Below are positions 1 through 5,800 of a stretch of DNA of 5,800 bases, piece by piece. The position numbers and the translations under genes were made by a program. Source of the DNA: an uncultured Eubacteriales bacterium (GTDB lineage: Bacteria; Bacillota; Clostridia; Monoglobales; UMGS1388). Under the pieces are notes generated by a model. It saw nothing but the letters and a program-made list of their open reading frames with translations. It made no database searches and had not been told where the DNA came from. The first letter of the stretch is position 1. Each line of letters begins with the position of its first letter. The stretch is taken from assembly GCA_900551345.1 (NCBI GenBank), contig URVP01000102.1, forward strand, positions 1 through 5,800. The letters are read 5' to 3'.

Positions 1-76
1 TGTAAACGCTTGAAAGTATAAATCTGAAATCCGTTAAAATCCATATTTATCTAATTTATTGTTAAATAAATATATG
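1..76. other. AT-rich leader with no gene
   Basis: This is AT-rich sequence upstream of the SLH gene promoter. I see no open reading frame, RNA gene or convincing regulatory element in it. The left window edge cuts it off, so it may be the end of a longer intergenic region. Confidence 0.5.
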
Positions 77-105
77 TTGACAAAATTTACGGTTTGAGGT
101 ATAAT
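77..105 (+). promoter_or_regulatory. Sigma-A type promoter of the SLH protein gene
   Basis: A perfect -35 hexamer TTGACA (77-82) and a perfect -10 hexamer TATAAT (100-105) are separated by the optimal 17 bp. Transcription would start near 111-113 and leave a short leader of about 50 nt before the ATG at 164. An exact consensus match suggests strong, housekeeping-type expression, as expected for an abundant surface protein. The start point is inferred. Confidence 0.88.
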
Positions 106-125
106 TTTATAAATAATAATAACAG

Positions 126-147
126 ATAATATTATGTACATATAATA
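126..147. repeat. Overlapping AT-rich palindromes between promoter and RBS
   Basis: Two perfect 10-bp palindromes overlap here: ATAATATTAT (126-135) and TATGTACATA (133-142). A further inverted pair, TATTAT (130-135) and ATAATA (142-147), ends at the first base of the ribosome binding site. In the mRNA this could form only a weak hairpin. In DNA it could be an operator. AT-rich DNA makes such symmetry by chance, so the functional meaning is uncertain. Confidence 0.3.
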
Positions 148-153
148 AAGGAG
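147..153 (+). promoter_or_regulatory. Ribosome binding site of the SLH gene
   Basis: AAAGGAG lies 10 nt before the ATG at 164. It is a strong match to the 16S rRNA 3' end and fixes this ATG as the start. A signal peptide begins immediately at that methionine, which agrees. Confidence 0.85.
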
Positions 154-163
154 TGGCTGAAAA

Positions 164-1912
164 ATGAAAAAACTAATTTCTTTAGCTCTAGTACTTATGC
201 TTGCGATAAGCTGTGTACCAGTATCAGCAACAACTCTTGAAGATAAGCTGTTGGAAAACGGCGTTCCTCAGGATGTTGTTGACAGTCTTGATACACAGAT
301 AAGTGTTCCTACAGAAATTCTTGAAAAGCTTTCTGAGGGCAGCAAATATTTAGACGGACCTATCCGTTATACTGAGGAAGATTTTACTGCGTCAGTTGAT
401 ATTAAGGCTGTTGTAGACCTTGCGCCCGTTAAAAAAGCTTTCGAGATGTATATTGCTGCAGGAACCATTGCGGCAGGCGGTGACGCAGGCAAGCTTGAAA
501 CACTGAACAATACAAAGCTTTCAGGACAGTTTACCGTAACGGTTAATATTCCTGAAGGAGCCGCTATTCCTGACGAATATAAAACCGATGCAGTTGGATT
601 TAGCTGTGCAAACGGAAATTTCGCAGATAATATTTACAGTGAGGTATCCAGAAATTACACAGACGGAGCTGAAGGGGATACTCTTGTAATAAATCTCAAG
701 GTAAAGAATCCCACAAACAGTAATGATTATTTAACTGTGGCAGAACTTCAGGAAAATGCCGATTTTTACTTTGGAACTCTTGAGTTTGTATGTCCTGGCA
801 TTATTATCACAGGTGAAGGCGAATATACCTTTAGCGGTGATATGGTGGGCGTTACAAGTATAGCAAGCCTTGCAAATATCGCTTATGAAGCAGAGCAAGC
901 AGAAAATCAGGATATTGTAAACGATCCGCTTACTGCTACAGTGATTATAGAGAAGGCGGGAGCATCTTATACTCCTCCTACAACAACAGTCCCCGGTGGT
1001 CAAGATAAACCCGATGATAATAAAGTAACCATTACCATTGATGTTGGAGAAGAGACGATTACCATAGAAGAAGACCTTAACGATGACGGCATTGCTGTAA
1101 TCAATGTTGATGATTTAGACAAACCCGTAAGAGAAGGTCGTGCATTTACAGGTTGGTACTATGATGCAGCTGCAACACAGCCGGCTACCGGAGAAATTGA
1201 GATAACAAAGGATACCACACTTTATGCCGGTTGGGTAAATATTACTGCACCGGACAAACTTAATTCCGAAGAACACAATGCTTATGTAAATGGTTATCCG
1301 GATGGCACTGTTAAACCTGAAGCAAACATTACCAGAGAAGAAGTTGCAACTATCTTCTACCGTCTGCTTAAAGACGAAGAAAGAGATAGTATATATACCC
1401 AGGCAAACAACTTTACGGATGTTCCCGCAGACCTTTGGTCAGCAGAGGCTATTTCTACAATGGCTAACGGCGGTTATATAACAGGTGACGCCGGAACATC
1501 ATTGTTCAGACCTACAGACGCTATTACAAGAGCGGAATTTATAACAATAGCTACAAGATTCCTCAGTGAAACAGATGTAGAAGGTTATGATACTGCACTT
1601 ACCGACATAAACGGACATTGGGCTGAAGATGCAATTCTGCTTGGCGTAGAGCAGGGTTGGATCAGTGGTTATGAGGACGGTACATTCAGACCGGAACAGA
1701 ACATCACAAGAGCAGAAGCTATGACAATTATTAACCGTGTTCTTGTTCGCTATGTAAACGAAGACGGTCTTTGCGACGGTTATATCCAGTGGCCTGATAA
1801 TGCAGAGTCTGATTGGTATTACTACACAGTAATCGAAGCTACAAATTCTCATGACTACACTCGTGAAGAAGGTCAGTATCTTGAAACCTGGACAGATATT
1901 AAAGCTGATTGA
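164..1912 (+). CDS. Secreted SLH-domain surface protein with an InlB-type B repeat
   Basis: Probable cell-surface protein of 582 residues. Residues 1-22 look like a signal peptide: KK, then a hydrophobic core from L4 to about I15, with likely cleavage after V-S-A22. Residues 23-265 are a largely beta-predicted region I cannot assign. Residues 266-287 form a Pro/Thr/Gly linker. Residues 288-358 resemble an InlB B repeat (Flg_new family), with the FTGWYYD core and the TLYAGW ending. Three SLH modules follow at about 370-405, 415-467 and 477-527. Modules 2 and 3 carry ITRAE (454-458, 514-518), while module 1 has ITREE (389-393) and lacks the usual leading FxD...W segment. A tail of about 55 residues contains WYYYTVIEATNSHDY, which I recall from clostridial SLH proteins. 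In known families, SLH modules bind secondary cell-wall polysaccharide, so this protein is probably held there non-covalently. No catalytic domain is visible, so an enzymatic role is not supported. It appears monocistronic, with its own promoter and terminator. Confidence 0.9.
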   Translation: MKKLISLALVLMLAISCVPVSATTLEDKLLENGVPQDVVDSLDTQISVPTEILEKLSEGSKYLDGPIRYTEEDFTASVDIKAVVDLAPVKKAFEMYIAAGTIAAGGDAGKLETLNNTKLSGQFTVTVNIPEGAAIPDEYKTDAVGFSCANGNFADNIYSEVSRNYTDGAEGDTLVINLKVKNPTNSNDYLTVAELQENADFYFGTLEFVCPGIIITGEGEYTFSGDMVGVTSIASLANIAYEAEQAENQDIVNDPLTATVIIEKAGASYTPPTTTVPGGQDKPDDNKVTITIDVGEETITIEEDLNDDGIAVINVDDLDKPVREGRAFTGWYYDAAATQPATGEIEITKDTTLYAGWVNITAPDKLNSEEHNAYVNGYPDGTVKPEANITREEVATIFYRLLKDEERDSIYTQANNFTDVPADLWSAEAISTMANGGYITGDAGTSLFRPTDAITRAEFITIATRFLSETDVEGYDTALTDINGHWAEDAILLGVEQGWISGYEDGTFRPEQNITRAEAMTIINRVLVRYVNEDGLCDGYIQWPDNAESDWYYYTVIEATNSHDYTREEGQYLETWTDIKAD

Positions 1913-1970
1913 TTTTTATACTGTGATTAGTAAAAGTTTTTAAATAAACCTATTGTGTAAAGCACAGATT

Positions 1971-2000
1971 CGGCCGTCGGATTTATCCGGCGGCCGTTTT
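1971..2000 (+). terminator. Rho-independent terminator of the SLH gene
   Basis: Arms CGGCCG (1971-1976) and CGGCCG (1991-1996) continue inward through a T-G wobble to CGGAT (1978-1982) and ATCCG (1985-1989), closing on a two-base TT loop in the strictest pairing. The 12-bp GC-rich stem is followed by TTTT (1997-2000). It lies about 58 nt after the stop codon. The T tract is short and the opposite strand has none, so it should work only in the + direction. Confidence 0.83.
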
Positions 2001-2141
2001 GGTGTTAGAATATAGCTATTTTATTATGACGGTATGCAATTTGTTACCGTAAATACAATTAAAAAAGTGCTTAATACAATAATTAGGCTTTGATTGATTA
2101 AATGTAATGGTTATTATTTATTTGAATTTTTTATAATAATT

Positions 2142-2172
2142 AAAGGAGCAGTGTTATTATAACTGCTCCTTT
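2142..2172 (-). terminator. Hairpin terminator, probably for the rsmA operon
   Basis: A perfect 11-bp inverted repeat, AAAGGAGCAGT (2142-2152) and ACTGCTCCTTT (2162-2172), surrounds a 9-nt loop. It begins about 68 nt after the rsmA stop codon. Read on the - strand, the stem runs into a T-rich but interrupted tract. Read on the + strand it ends in TTTC and then AT-rich sequence, so it may also act as a back-up in that direction. It is weaker than the other two terminators because no clean U run follows. Confidence 0.62.
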
Positions 2173-2240
2173 CTAATATTAGTTAATATCCAAATAATTA
2201 AATTATTAGTGATGTTTGTAAAAGTAACTTCATTTAAAGT

Positions 2241-3086
2241 TTATTCAATTATATTTGACAGCTCAGCAAACTGCTCCAGTGTAAGTGTTTCACCTCGTAC
2301 TTTTTCATTAAGTCCGATTTGTTCCAGTGCTTGTTTAATTTGTTGTTTGTCCATTTGGTAAAAATGACTTCCGTCAAGTGAGTTAATAAGTGTTTTTCTC
2401 CTCTGGGAAAAAGCTGCCTTTACAATGCGGAAAAACTTTTTCTCATCAACGCCTAAATCTTTTTTGTTAATGGTCATTTTAACTACCGCTGAATCTACTT
2501 TGGGTGCCGGCATAAAACAATGCGCGGGCACTTCTCTTATAATTTCTATGTCGCTGTAATACTGCGCAGCAACAGACAATGCGCCGTATTCTTTACCTCC
2601 CGGTGCGGCTGCTATTCGCTGTGCAACTTCTTTTTGAATCATAACAGTAAGTGAAAGTATAGGAAGATTTTCTTCAAGCAGTTTCATAATAATGGGAGTG
2701 GTGATATAGTATGGTAAGTTTGCCGCAACCCGTACTTTCATACCCTCAAAAGAGGATATAAGGGCATGTAGATCGGTTTTTAGTATATCCCCTTCTATTA
2801 TATCAACATTGTTGTACGCAACAAAAAGACTTTTAAGCAGAGGAATAAGTCCCTTGTCAATTTCTATACTGACCACACGCCCTGCTCGCTCCGCAAGGGC
2901 TTGTGTAAGGCAGCCTATTCCGGGGCCTACTTCAATTACTGCTGTATCTTTATCAATTTCAGAGCCTTCAACTATATCCGCAAGCACCGAGTCGTCAATA
3001 AGGAAATTTTGACCCAGGCCTTTGTTAAATTTGACTCCGCTTTTATTCATAATGTTACGGATTACTTCAGGATTTGTAAGTTTCAT
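2241..3086 (-). CDS. rsmA: 16S rRNA (adenine1518/1519-N6) dimethyltransferase RsmA (KsgA)
   Basis: RsmA uses S-adenosylmethionine to dimethylate two adjacent adenines in the 3'-terminal helix of 16S rRNA during 30S maturation in the cytoplasm. The 281-residue length is usual for the family. Visible motifs, in order, are: KGLGQNFLID (22-31); the SAM-binding loop EVGPGIGCLT (52-61); acidic E75 at the end of the next strand; GD at 99-100; the catalytic NLPYYIT (123-129); QKEVAQR (151-157); FMPAPKVDSAV (191-201); and the C-terminal FSQRRKTL (226-233). The length, NLPYY and the C-terminal helical domain separate it from Erm-type 23S methylases. The ATG at 3086 is supported by GAAAGGG (3096-3102) 9 nt upstream. 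It lies 24 nt after the ABC exporter gene with no promoter or terminator visible between them, so they are probably co-transcribed. Confidence 0.97.
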   Translation of the reverse strand: MKLTNPEVIRNIMNKSGVKFNKGLGQNFLIDDSVLADIVEGSEIDKDTAVIEVGPGIGCLTQALAERAGRVVSIEIDKGLIPLLKSLFVAYNNVDIIEGDILKTDLHALISSFEGMKVRVAANLPYYITTPIIMKLLEENLPILSLTVMIQKEVAQRIAAAPGGKEYGALSVAAQYYSDIEIIREVPAHCFMPAPKVDSAVVKMTINKKDLGVDEKKFFRIVKAAFSQRRKTLINSLDGSHFYQMDKQQIKQALEQIGLNEKVRGETLTLEQFAELSNIIE

Positions 3087-3110
3087 TTGTGTTTTCCCTT
3101 TCGGTCAATA

Positions 3111-4844
3111 TTATTCAGCCATAAACTGCATCTCGCAAAATCTGCTGTAAGCTCCGCCTTGCTTTATAAGCTCGTCATGAGTGCCGCTTTCAACAACTTC
3201 ACCTTTTTCAAGGACTATTATCTTGTCAGCGTTTTTAACGGTTGCAAGACGATGTGCTATAATTATTGTGGTTCTGTTTTGTGCGACAGCGTCTATCGCC
3301 TGATGTATCAGCCGTTCGGTACCCATATCAACTGCTGATGTTGCTTCGTCAAGTATTAATATGGGAGTATCGCGTAGTATCGCTCTGGCAATGGCAAGAC
3401 GCTGTTTTTGTCCTCCGGACAGCTTTACGCCTCTTTCGCCTATAATGGTATCATATCCGTTTTCCAGTTTTAATATAAACTCATGCGCATGAGCTTTTTT
3501 AGCAGCATCAATTATTTGTGCCATGCTGCATTTTTTATTTGCTCCGTAACCGATATTTTCGGCAACAGAGCCGTTAAACAGAAATATGTCCTGCATAACC
3601 ATACTTATATTATCTCTAAGGGACTTTAATGTTACATCCTTTATGTTTATTTCATCTAGGAGTATCTCTCCTTCAACCGGGTCGTAGAAGCGATTTATCA
3701 GGCTGGCAATAGTAGTTTTTCCAACACCTGTTTCTCCTACAAATGCAATCATCTGTCCCGGTTTTATATCCAGTTCAAGATGTTTAATGACAGGTATATT
3801 TTCAACATATTGAAATCTTACATTTTTAAACTCAATATGTCCCGTAGTTCTGGGAAGAGTAATTGCGTTTTTCCTTTCCTGAACCTGCGACTCTGAATCA
3901 ATAAGCTCAAAAACACGGGAAGCCGCTGCCAATGAATTCTGCAAGTCTTCATTAAGACGGGCAAGCGTGCTTATGGGTTGATAAAACATATTTATATACA
4001 GCATAAACGCTACAATTTCTGCCGCATCCATGCTTCCGCCTGCTGCAAAGATACCGCCTGCACCCACAACTATAACAGTTCCCAATTGTGCTATAAAATT
4101 CATTGTAGGGTGGAAGAAAGCTGAAAGTTTAAGTGCGCGGAGAAGATAGCTGATATGCTGATGAGACTTTTTTTCAACTTGACCGTGTTCATACTCCTGC
4201 TTGTTAAATACTTGTATTTCACGCATTCCCGAAATGTTATCGTTGAGCAGTGCGTAGAATTCGCCTCTTATCTGATGAGACGCCTTAAACTGTGGGCGTA
4301 CTTTGGTAGCGAATTTAAAAGCAAGATATATAAAAATGGGCATGGTTATAAATGTATAAAGGGTAAGAGGAATATTAATAAACAATAGTATTACTATAAC
4401 CCCTACCAGTGTTAGTATGCTTACTATCAGGTCAGGAATGGCATGTGCAATGAGTGTTTCAAGTTCTGCCGTATCATTGGCAACACGGGACAAAATCTGA
4501 CCGGTCTGTTTGTCGTGGTAATATCCGATGGAAAGCTGCTGAAGTTTGTCATAAGCCTTAACCCTAAGTTCCGATACAAAGTTCCATGCGGCAACATGTG
4601 ACAAGTAAGCCTTAAAAAATCCCATTACCCATTGCCCTATGTATATAACAGCCAGAACTATAGCGATTTTTACTGCTTTTTGTGCCAGCATGGGGTCCTT
4701 GTCAGTAATCAGAGCAATAAGGTTTTTTATAAGATTGGGTGCAACAAGCTGTAGCATGGTAAGGAGAACCATGGATACAAACGTTGCGGCTATATATATC
4801 CAGTATTTTTTACCGGTTTTCATTATTCGGACAATTAAATTCAT
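3111..4844 (-). CDS. ABC exporter half-transporter (fused membrane and ATPase domains)
   Basis: This 577-residue protein has the MsbA/LmrA-type order: an exporter membrane domain (about 12-300) and a C-terminal nucleotide-binding domain (about 337-577). Hydrophobic segments lie near 15-35, 58-78, 137-155, 157-175, 248-268 and 274-290, the expected six. The ATPase motifs are complete: probable A-loop Y346, Walker A GETGVGKT (370-377), Q-loop Q418, signature LSGGQ (475-479), Walker B ILILDE (495-500) with catalytic E500, D-loop SAVD (503-506) and H-loop H531. Because both site halves look competent and no partner half-transporter is visible beside it, a homodimer is likely. The substrate cannot be read from the sequence; drugs, lipids or peptides are all possible for this family. 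The ATG at 4844 is preceded by GAGGTG (4852-4857) at 7 nt. It is the first gene of an operon with rsmA. Confidence 0.95.
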   Translation of the reverse strand: MNLIVRIMKTGKKYWIYIAATFVSMVLLTMLQLVAPNLIKNLIALITDKDPMLAQKAVKIAIVLAVIYIGQWVMGFFKAYLSHVAAWNFVSELRVKAYDKLQQLSIGYYHDKQTGQILSRVANDTAELETLIAHAIPDLIVSILTLVGVIVILLFINIPLTLYTFITMPIFIYLAFKFATKVRPQFKASHQIRGEFYALLNDNISGMREIQVFNKQEYEHGQVEKKSHQHISYLLRALKLSAFFHPTMNFIAQLGTVIVVGAGGIFAAGGSMDAAEIVAFMLYINMFYQPISTLARLNEDLQNSLAAASRVFELIDSESQVQERKNAITLPRTTGHIEFKNVRFQYVENIPVIKHLELDIKPGQMIAFVGETGVGKTTIASLINRFYDPVEGEILLDEINIKDVTLKSLRDNISMVMQDIFLFNGSVAENIGYGANKKCSMAQIIDAAKKAHAHEFILKLENGYDTIIGERGVKLSGGQKQRLAIARAILRDTPILILDEATSAVDMGTERLIHQAIDAVAQNRTTIIIAHRLATVKNADKIIVLEKGEVVESGTHDELIKQGGAYSRFCEMQFMAE

Positions 4845-4851
4845 AAAGAAA

Positions 4852-4857
4852 CACCTC
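4852..4857 (-). promoter_or_regulatory. Ribosome binding site of the ABC exporter gene
   Basis: GAGGTG on the - strand lies 7 nt before the ATG at 4844. A second in-frame methionine eight codons in (ATG at 4821-4823) has no comparable site, so the upstream ATG is preferred. Confidence 0.75.
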
Positions 4858-4865
4858 GGTTATTT

Positions 4866-4894
4866 ATTATACAGGATTTACCTATAATTTGCAA
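4866..4894 (-). promoter_or_regulatory. Sigma-A type promoter of the ABC exporter-rsmA operon
   Basis: On the - strand a -35 element TTGCAA (4889-4894, 4 of 6 consensus bases) and a perfect -10 TATAAT (4866-4871) are exactly 17 bp apart. The expected start is near 4859, giving a very short leader of roughly 15 nt that begins close to the ribosome binding site. There is no room for an attenuator or riboswitch. It sits just after the terminator of the preceding dehydrogenase gene. Confidence 0.8.
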
Positions 4895-4903
4895 TAATAT
4901 AAT

Positions 4904-4931
4904 AAAAAAACGATGCCATCTAAGGCATCGT
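4904..4931 (-). terminator. Rho-independent terminator of the SDR gene
   Basis: Read on the - strand, ACGATGCC pairs with GGCATCGT (8 bp; + strand arms 4924-4931 and 4910-4917) around a 6-nt loop. The RNA then runs into seven consecutive U (4904-4910, the first of which can also close the stem). It begins about 22 nt after the dehydrogenase stop codon. This is the clearest terminator in the window. Confidence 0.9.
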
Positions 4932-4953
4932 CTTTTATGGAATTTAGAATTTA

Positions 4954-5799
4954 TTATACGCCTGAATATGCAGCAAATCCACCGTCAATGGGTACTACAA
5001 CGCCGTTAACAAATCCGCTTGCCTTGTTGTCAAGAAGCCACAGCAGCGTTCCGTTAAGTTCTTCAGGTTCGCCGAAGCGGCGCATGGGTGTATGTGCTAC
5101 GATTTTATCTGCACGGGGCTTGTAGCTGCCGTCCTTGTTCAAAAGCAGGTCTCTGTTCTGATCTGTGATAAAGAATCCGGGAGCAATTGCGTTTACTCTT
5201 ATTCCGGCAGGTGCAAAATGCACTGCAAGCCATTGGGTAAAGTTAGATATTGCTGCCTTTGCACCGCTGTATGCGGGTATTCTCGTAAGAGGACGGAAAG
5301 CATTCATTGAGGATATATTTAAAATAACTGCGTCTTTATTAAGCATATCCTTGGCGAATACCTGAGTGGGAAGAAGTGTTCCGATAAAGTTAAGATTAAA
5401 TACAAACTGTATTCCGTCCGGGTCAAGGTCAAAGAATGAAACAGTGTCTGGGTCAAGAACATCCTTAGGGTCAAAATAGTCGTTAGTGGTAGAGCCTTTA
5501 GGATTATTTCCGCCGGCACCGTTTATAAGTATGTCGCAGGGACCGAAAGCTTTTGTAATTTCTTCTCTTGCTTGCTCAAGGCTTGCCTTATCAAGCACAT
5601 TTGCGGCAATGCCCATAGCCATGCCGCCGTTTTTGTTAATTTCGTCGGCAACTCTGTCGGAATTTTCCTTTCTTATATCAAGAATAGCAACCTTTGCACC
5701 GCATTCTGCCACAACTTTTGCAAAATTACCGCAAAGGATTCCACCTCCGCCTGTGATAACAATTGTTTTACCGCTTAAATCGATTTTGAATGGTAAATC
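4954..5799 (-). CDS. SDR oxidoreductase, probable D-mannonate oxidoreductase; 5' end outside the window
   Basis: A short-chain dehydrogenase/reductase, of which 281 residues are visible; only a few N-terminal residues should be missing. The reading frame is open to the window edge and begins DLPFKIDLSGK. The GTG at 5710-5712 is internal, because the 29 codons before it encode the first Rossmann strand and the cofactor loop. Numbered from the first visible residue: glycine loop TGGGGILC (16-23), D41 ending the second strand (suggests NAD(H) over NADP(H)), NGAGG (93-97), probable catalytic N137, S164, Y177 and K181 (in AYSGAKA), and a C-terminal substrate region with PGFF and GGFAAYSGV. The catalytic set is complete. 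The divergent glycine loop, the long segment after NGAGG and the end match my recollection of Firmicutes D-mannonate oxidoreductases (fructuronate reductases, YjmF/UxuB type), which interconvert D-mannonate and D-fructuronate in hexuronate catabolism. The SDR family call is firm; the substrate is inferred. The gene ends in two tandem TAA stops and a strong terminator. Confidence 0.9.
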   Translation of the reverse strand, partial: DLPFKIDLSGKTIVITGGGGILCGNFAKVVAECGAKVAILDIRKENSDRVADEINKNGGMAMGIAANVLDKASLEQAREEITKAFGPCDILINGAGGNNPKGSTTNDYFDPKDVLDPDTVSFFDLDPDGIQFVFNLNFIGTLLPTQVFAKDMLNKDAVILNISSMNAFRPLTRIPAYSGAKAAISNFTQWLAVHFAPAGIRVNAIAPGFFITDQNRDLLLNKDGSYKPRADKIVAHTPMRRFGEPEELNGTLLWLLDNKASGFVNGVVVPIDGGFAAYSGV

Positions 5800-5800
5800 C

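Larger units (their letters stand above)
1913..2240. other. Convergent intergenic region with two terminators
   Basis: This 328-bp AT-rich stretch lies between the converging SLH gene and rsmA. It holds a GC-rich terminator for the SLH gene (1971-2000) and a second hairpin (2142-2172) probably serving rsmA. Between them is a weak inverted repeat, ACGGTA (2029-2034) and TACCGT (2045-2050), with a 10-nt loop. I see no credible gene, tRNA or other structured RNA. The only reading frames are a few codons long and lack a ribosome binding site. Confidence 0.6.

Noticed and set aside
10..40. Second promoter upstream (TTGAAA at 10-15, TAAAAT at 35-40)
   Set aside because: The spacer is 19 bp and both boxes are imperfect, while a perfect promoter lies just downstream.
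203..214. Lipoprotein signal (cysteine 17 as a lipobox)
   Set aside because: The residues before C17 are A-I-S, lacking the usual Leu at -3, and a good signal peptidase I site (V-S-A) follows five residues later.
2142..2172. AAAGGAG on the + strand and GAAAGGAG on the - strand as ribosome binding sites of small genes
   Set aside because: Both lie in the arms of a perfect hairpin, and neither is followed at suitable spacing by a start codon with a credible reading frame.
2241..3086. Erm-type 23S rRNA methylase (macrolide resistance) beside an ABC exporter, i.e. a resistance cassette
   Set aside because: The length of 281 residues, NLPYYIT and the FSQRRKTL C-terminal region are those of housekeeping RsmA. 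Nothing around it suggests a mobile element.
2901..3338. Opposite-strand reading frame of 145 codons across the rsmA/exporter junction, and other antisense frames in the window
   Set aside because: They lie wholly opposite well-supported genes, have no ribosome binding site or recognisable motif, and have Cys/Tyr/Phe-rich compositions typical of antisense translation.
4883..4888. TATAAT on the + strand as a divergent promoter
   Set aside because: No good -35 partner is present, and it would only transcribe antisense through the terminator into the dehydrogenase gene.
4953..4958. TATAAT on the - strand at the end of the SDR gene as a -10 box
   Set aside because: There is no recognisable -35 element 17 bp upstream, and a transcript from here would meet the strong terminator at 4904-4931 at once. 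The match arises from the valine codon and tandem TAA stops.
5710..5712. GTG as the start codon of the SDR gene
   Set aside because: The frame is open upstream to the window edge and encodes the conserved first strand and glycine loop (TGGGGILC), so this codon is an internal valine.

Overview
The window looks like chromosomal DNA of a low-GC, Gram-positive-type member of the Clostridia, probably a gut or rumen lineage. The evidence is an S-layer-homology (SLH) surface protein with a C-terminal tail of clostridial type, near-consensus sigma-A promoters, strong AGGAG-type ribosome binding sites, AT-rich intergenic DNA, and a D-mannonate oxidoreductase-like dehydrogenase of the short-chain (SDR) type found in Firmicutes. 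The species cannot be named from the sequence alone.

Layout. On the + strand, a textbook sigma-A promoter (77-105) drives one gene (164-1912). It encodes a secreted 582-residue protein: signal peptide, an unassigned N-terminal region, a Pro/Thr linker, an InlB-type B repeat and three SLH modules. A GC-rich intrinsic terminator (1971-2000) closes it. A 328-bp convergent intergenic region (1913-2240) separates it from the remaining genes, which are all on the - strand. Read in transcription order from the right edge, these are: an SDR dehydrogenase (5799 down to 4954, start codon outside the window) ending at its own intrinsic terminator (4904-4931); a new promoter (4866-4894); then a two-gene operon of a fused membrane/ATPase ABC exporter half-transporter (4844-3111) and rsmA/ksgA (3086-2241), 24 nt apart. 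A hairpin at 2142-2172 probably ends this operon.

Function. The three transcription units show no obvious common pathway. The SLH protein would sit non-covalently on cell-wall polysaccharide. The ABC protein is a probable homodimeric exporter in the membrane. RsmA dimethylates two adjacent adenines near the 3' end of 16S rRNA during small-subunit maturation. The SDR is probably a cytoplasmic hexuronate-pathway enzyme whose partners would lie beyond the right edge.

I found no RNA gene, mobile element, CRISPR array or evident new system. The items most worth a second look are the unassigned N-terminal region of the SLH protein, the exporter-rsmA pairing, the tight terminator/promoter junction, and small palindromes beside the SLH gene's ribosome binding site.
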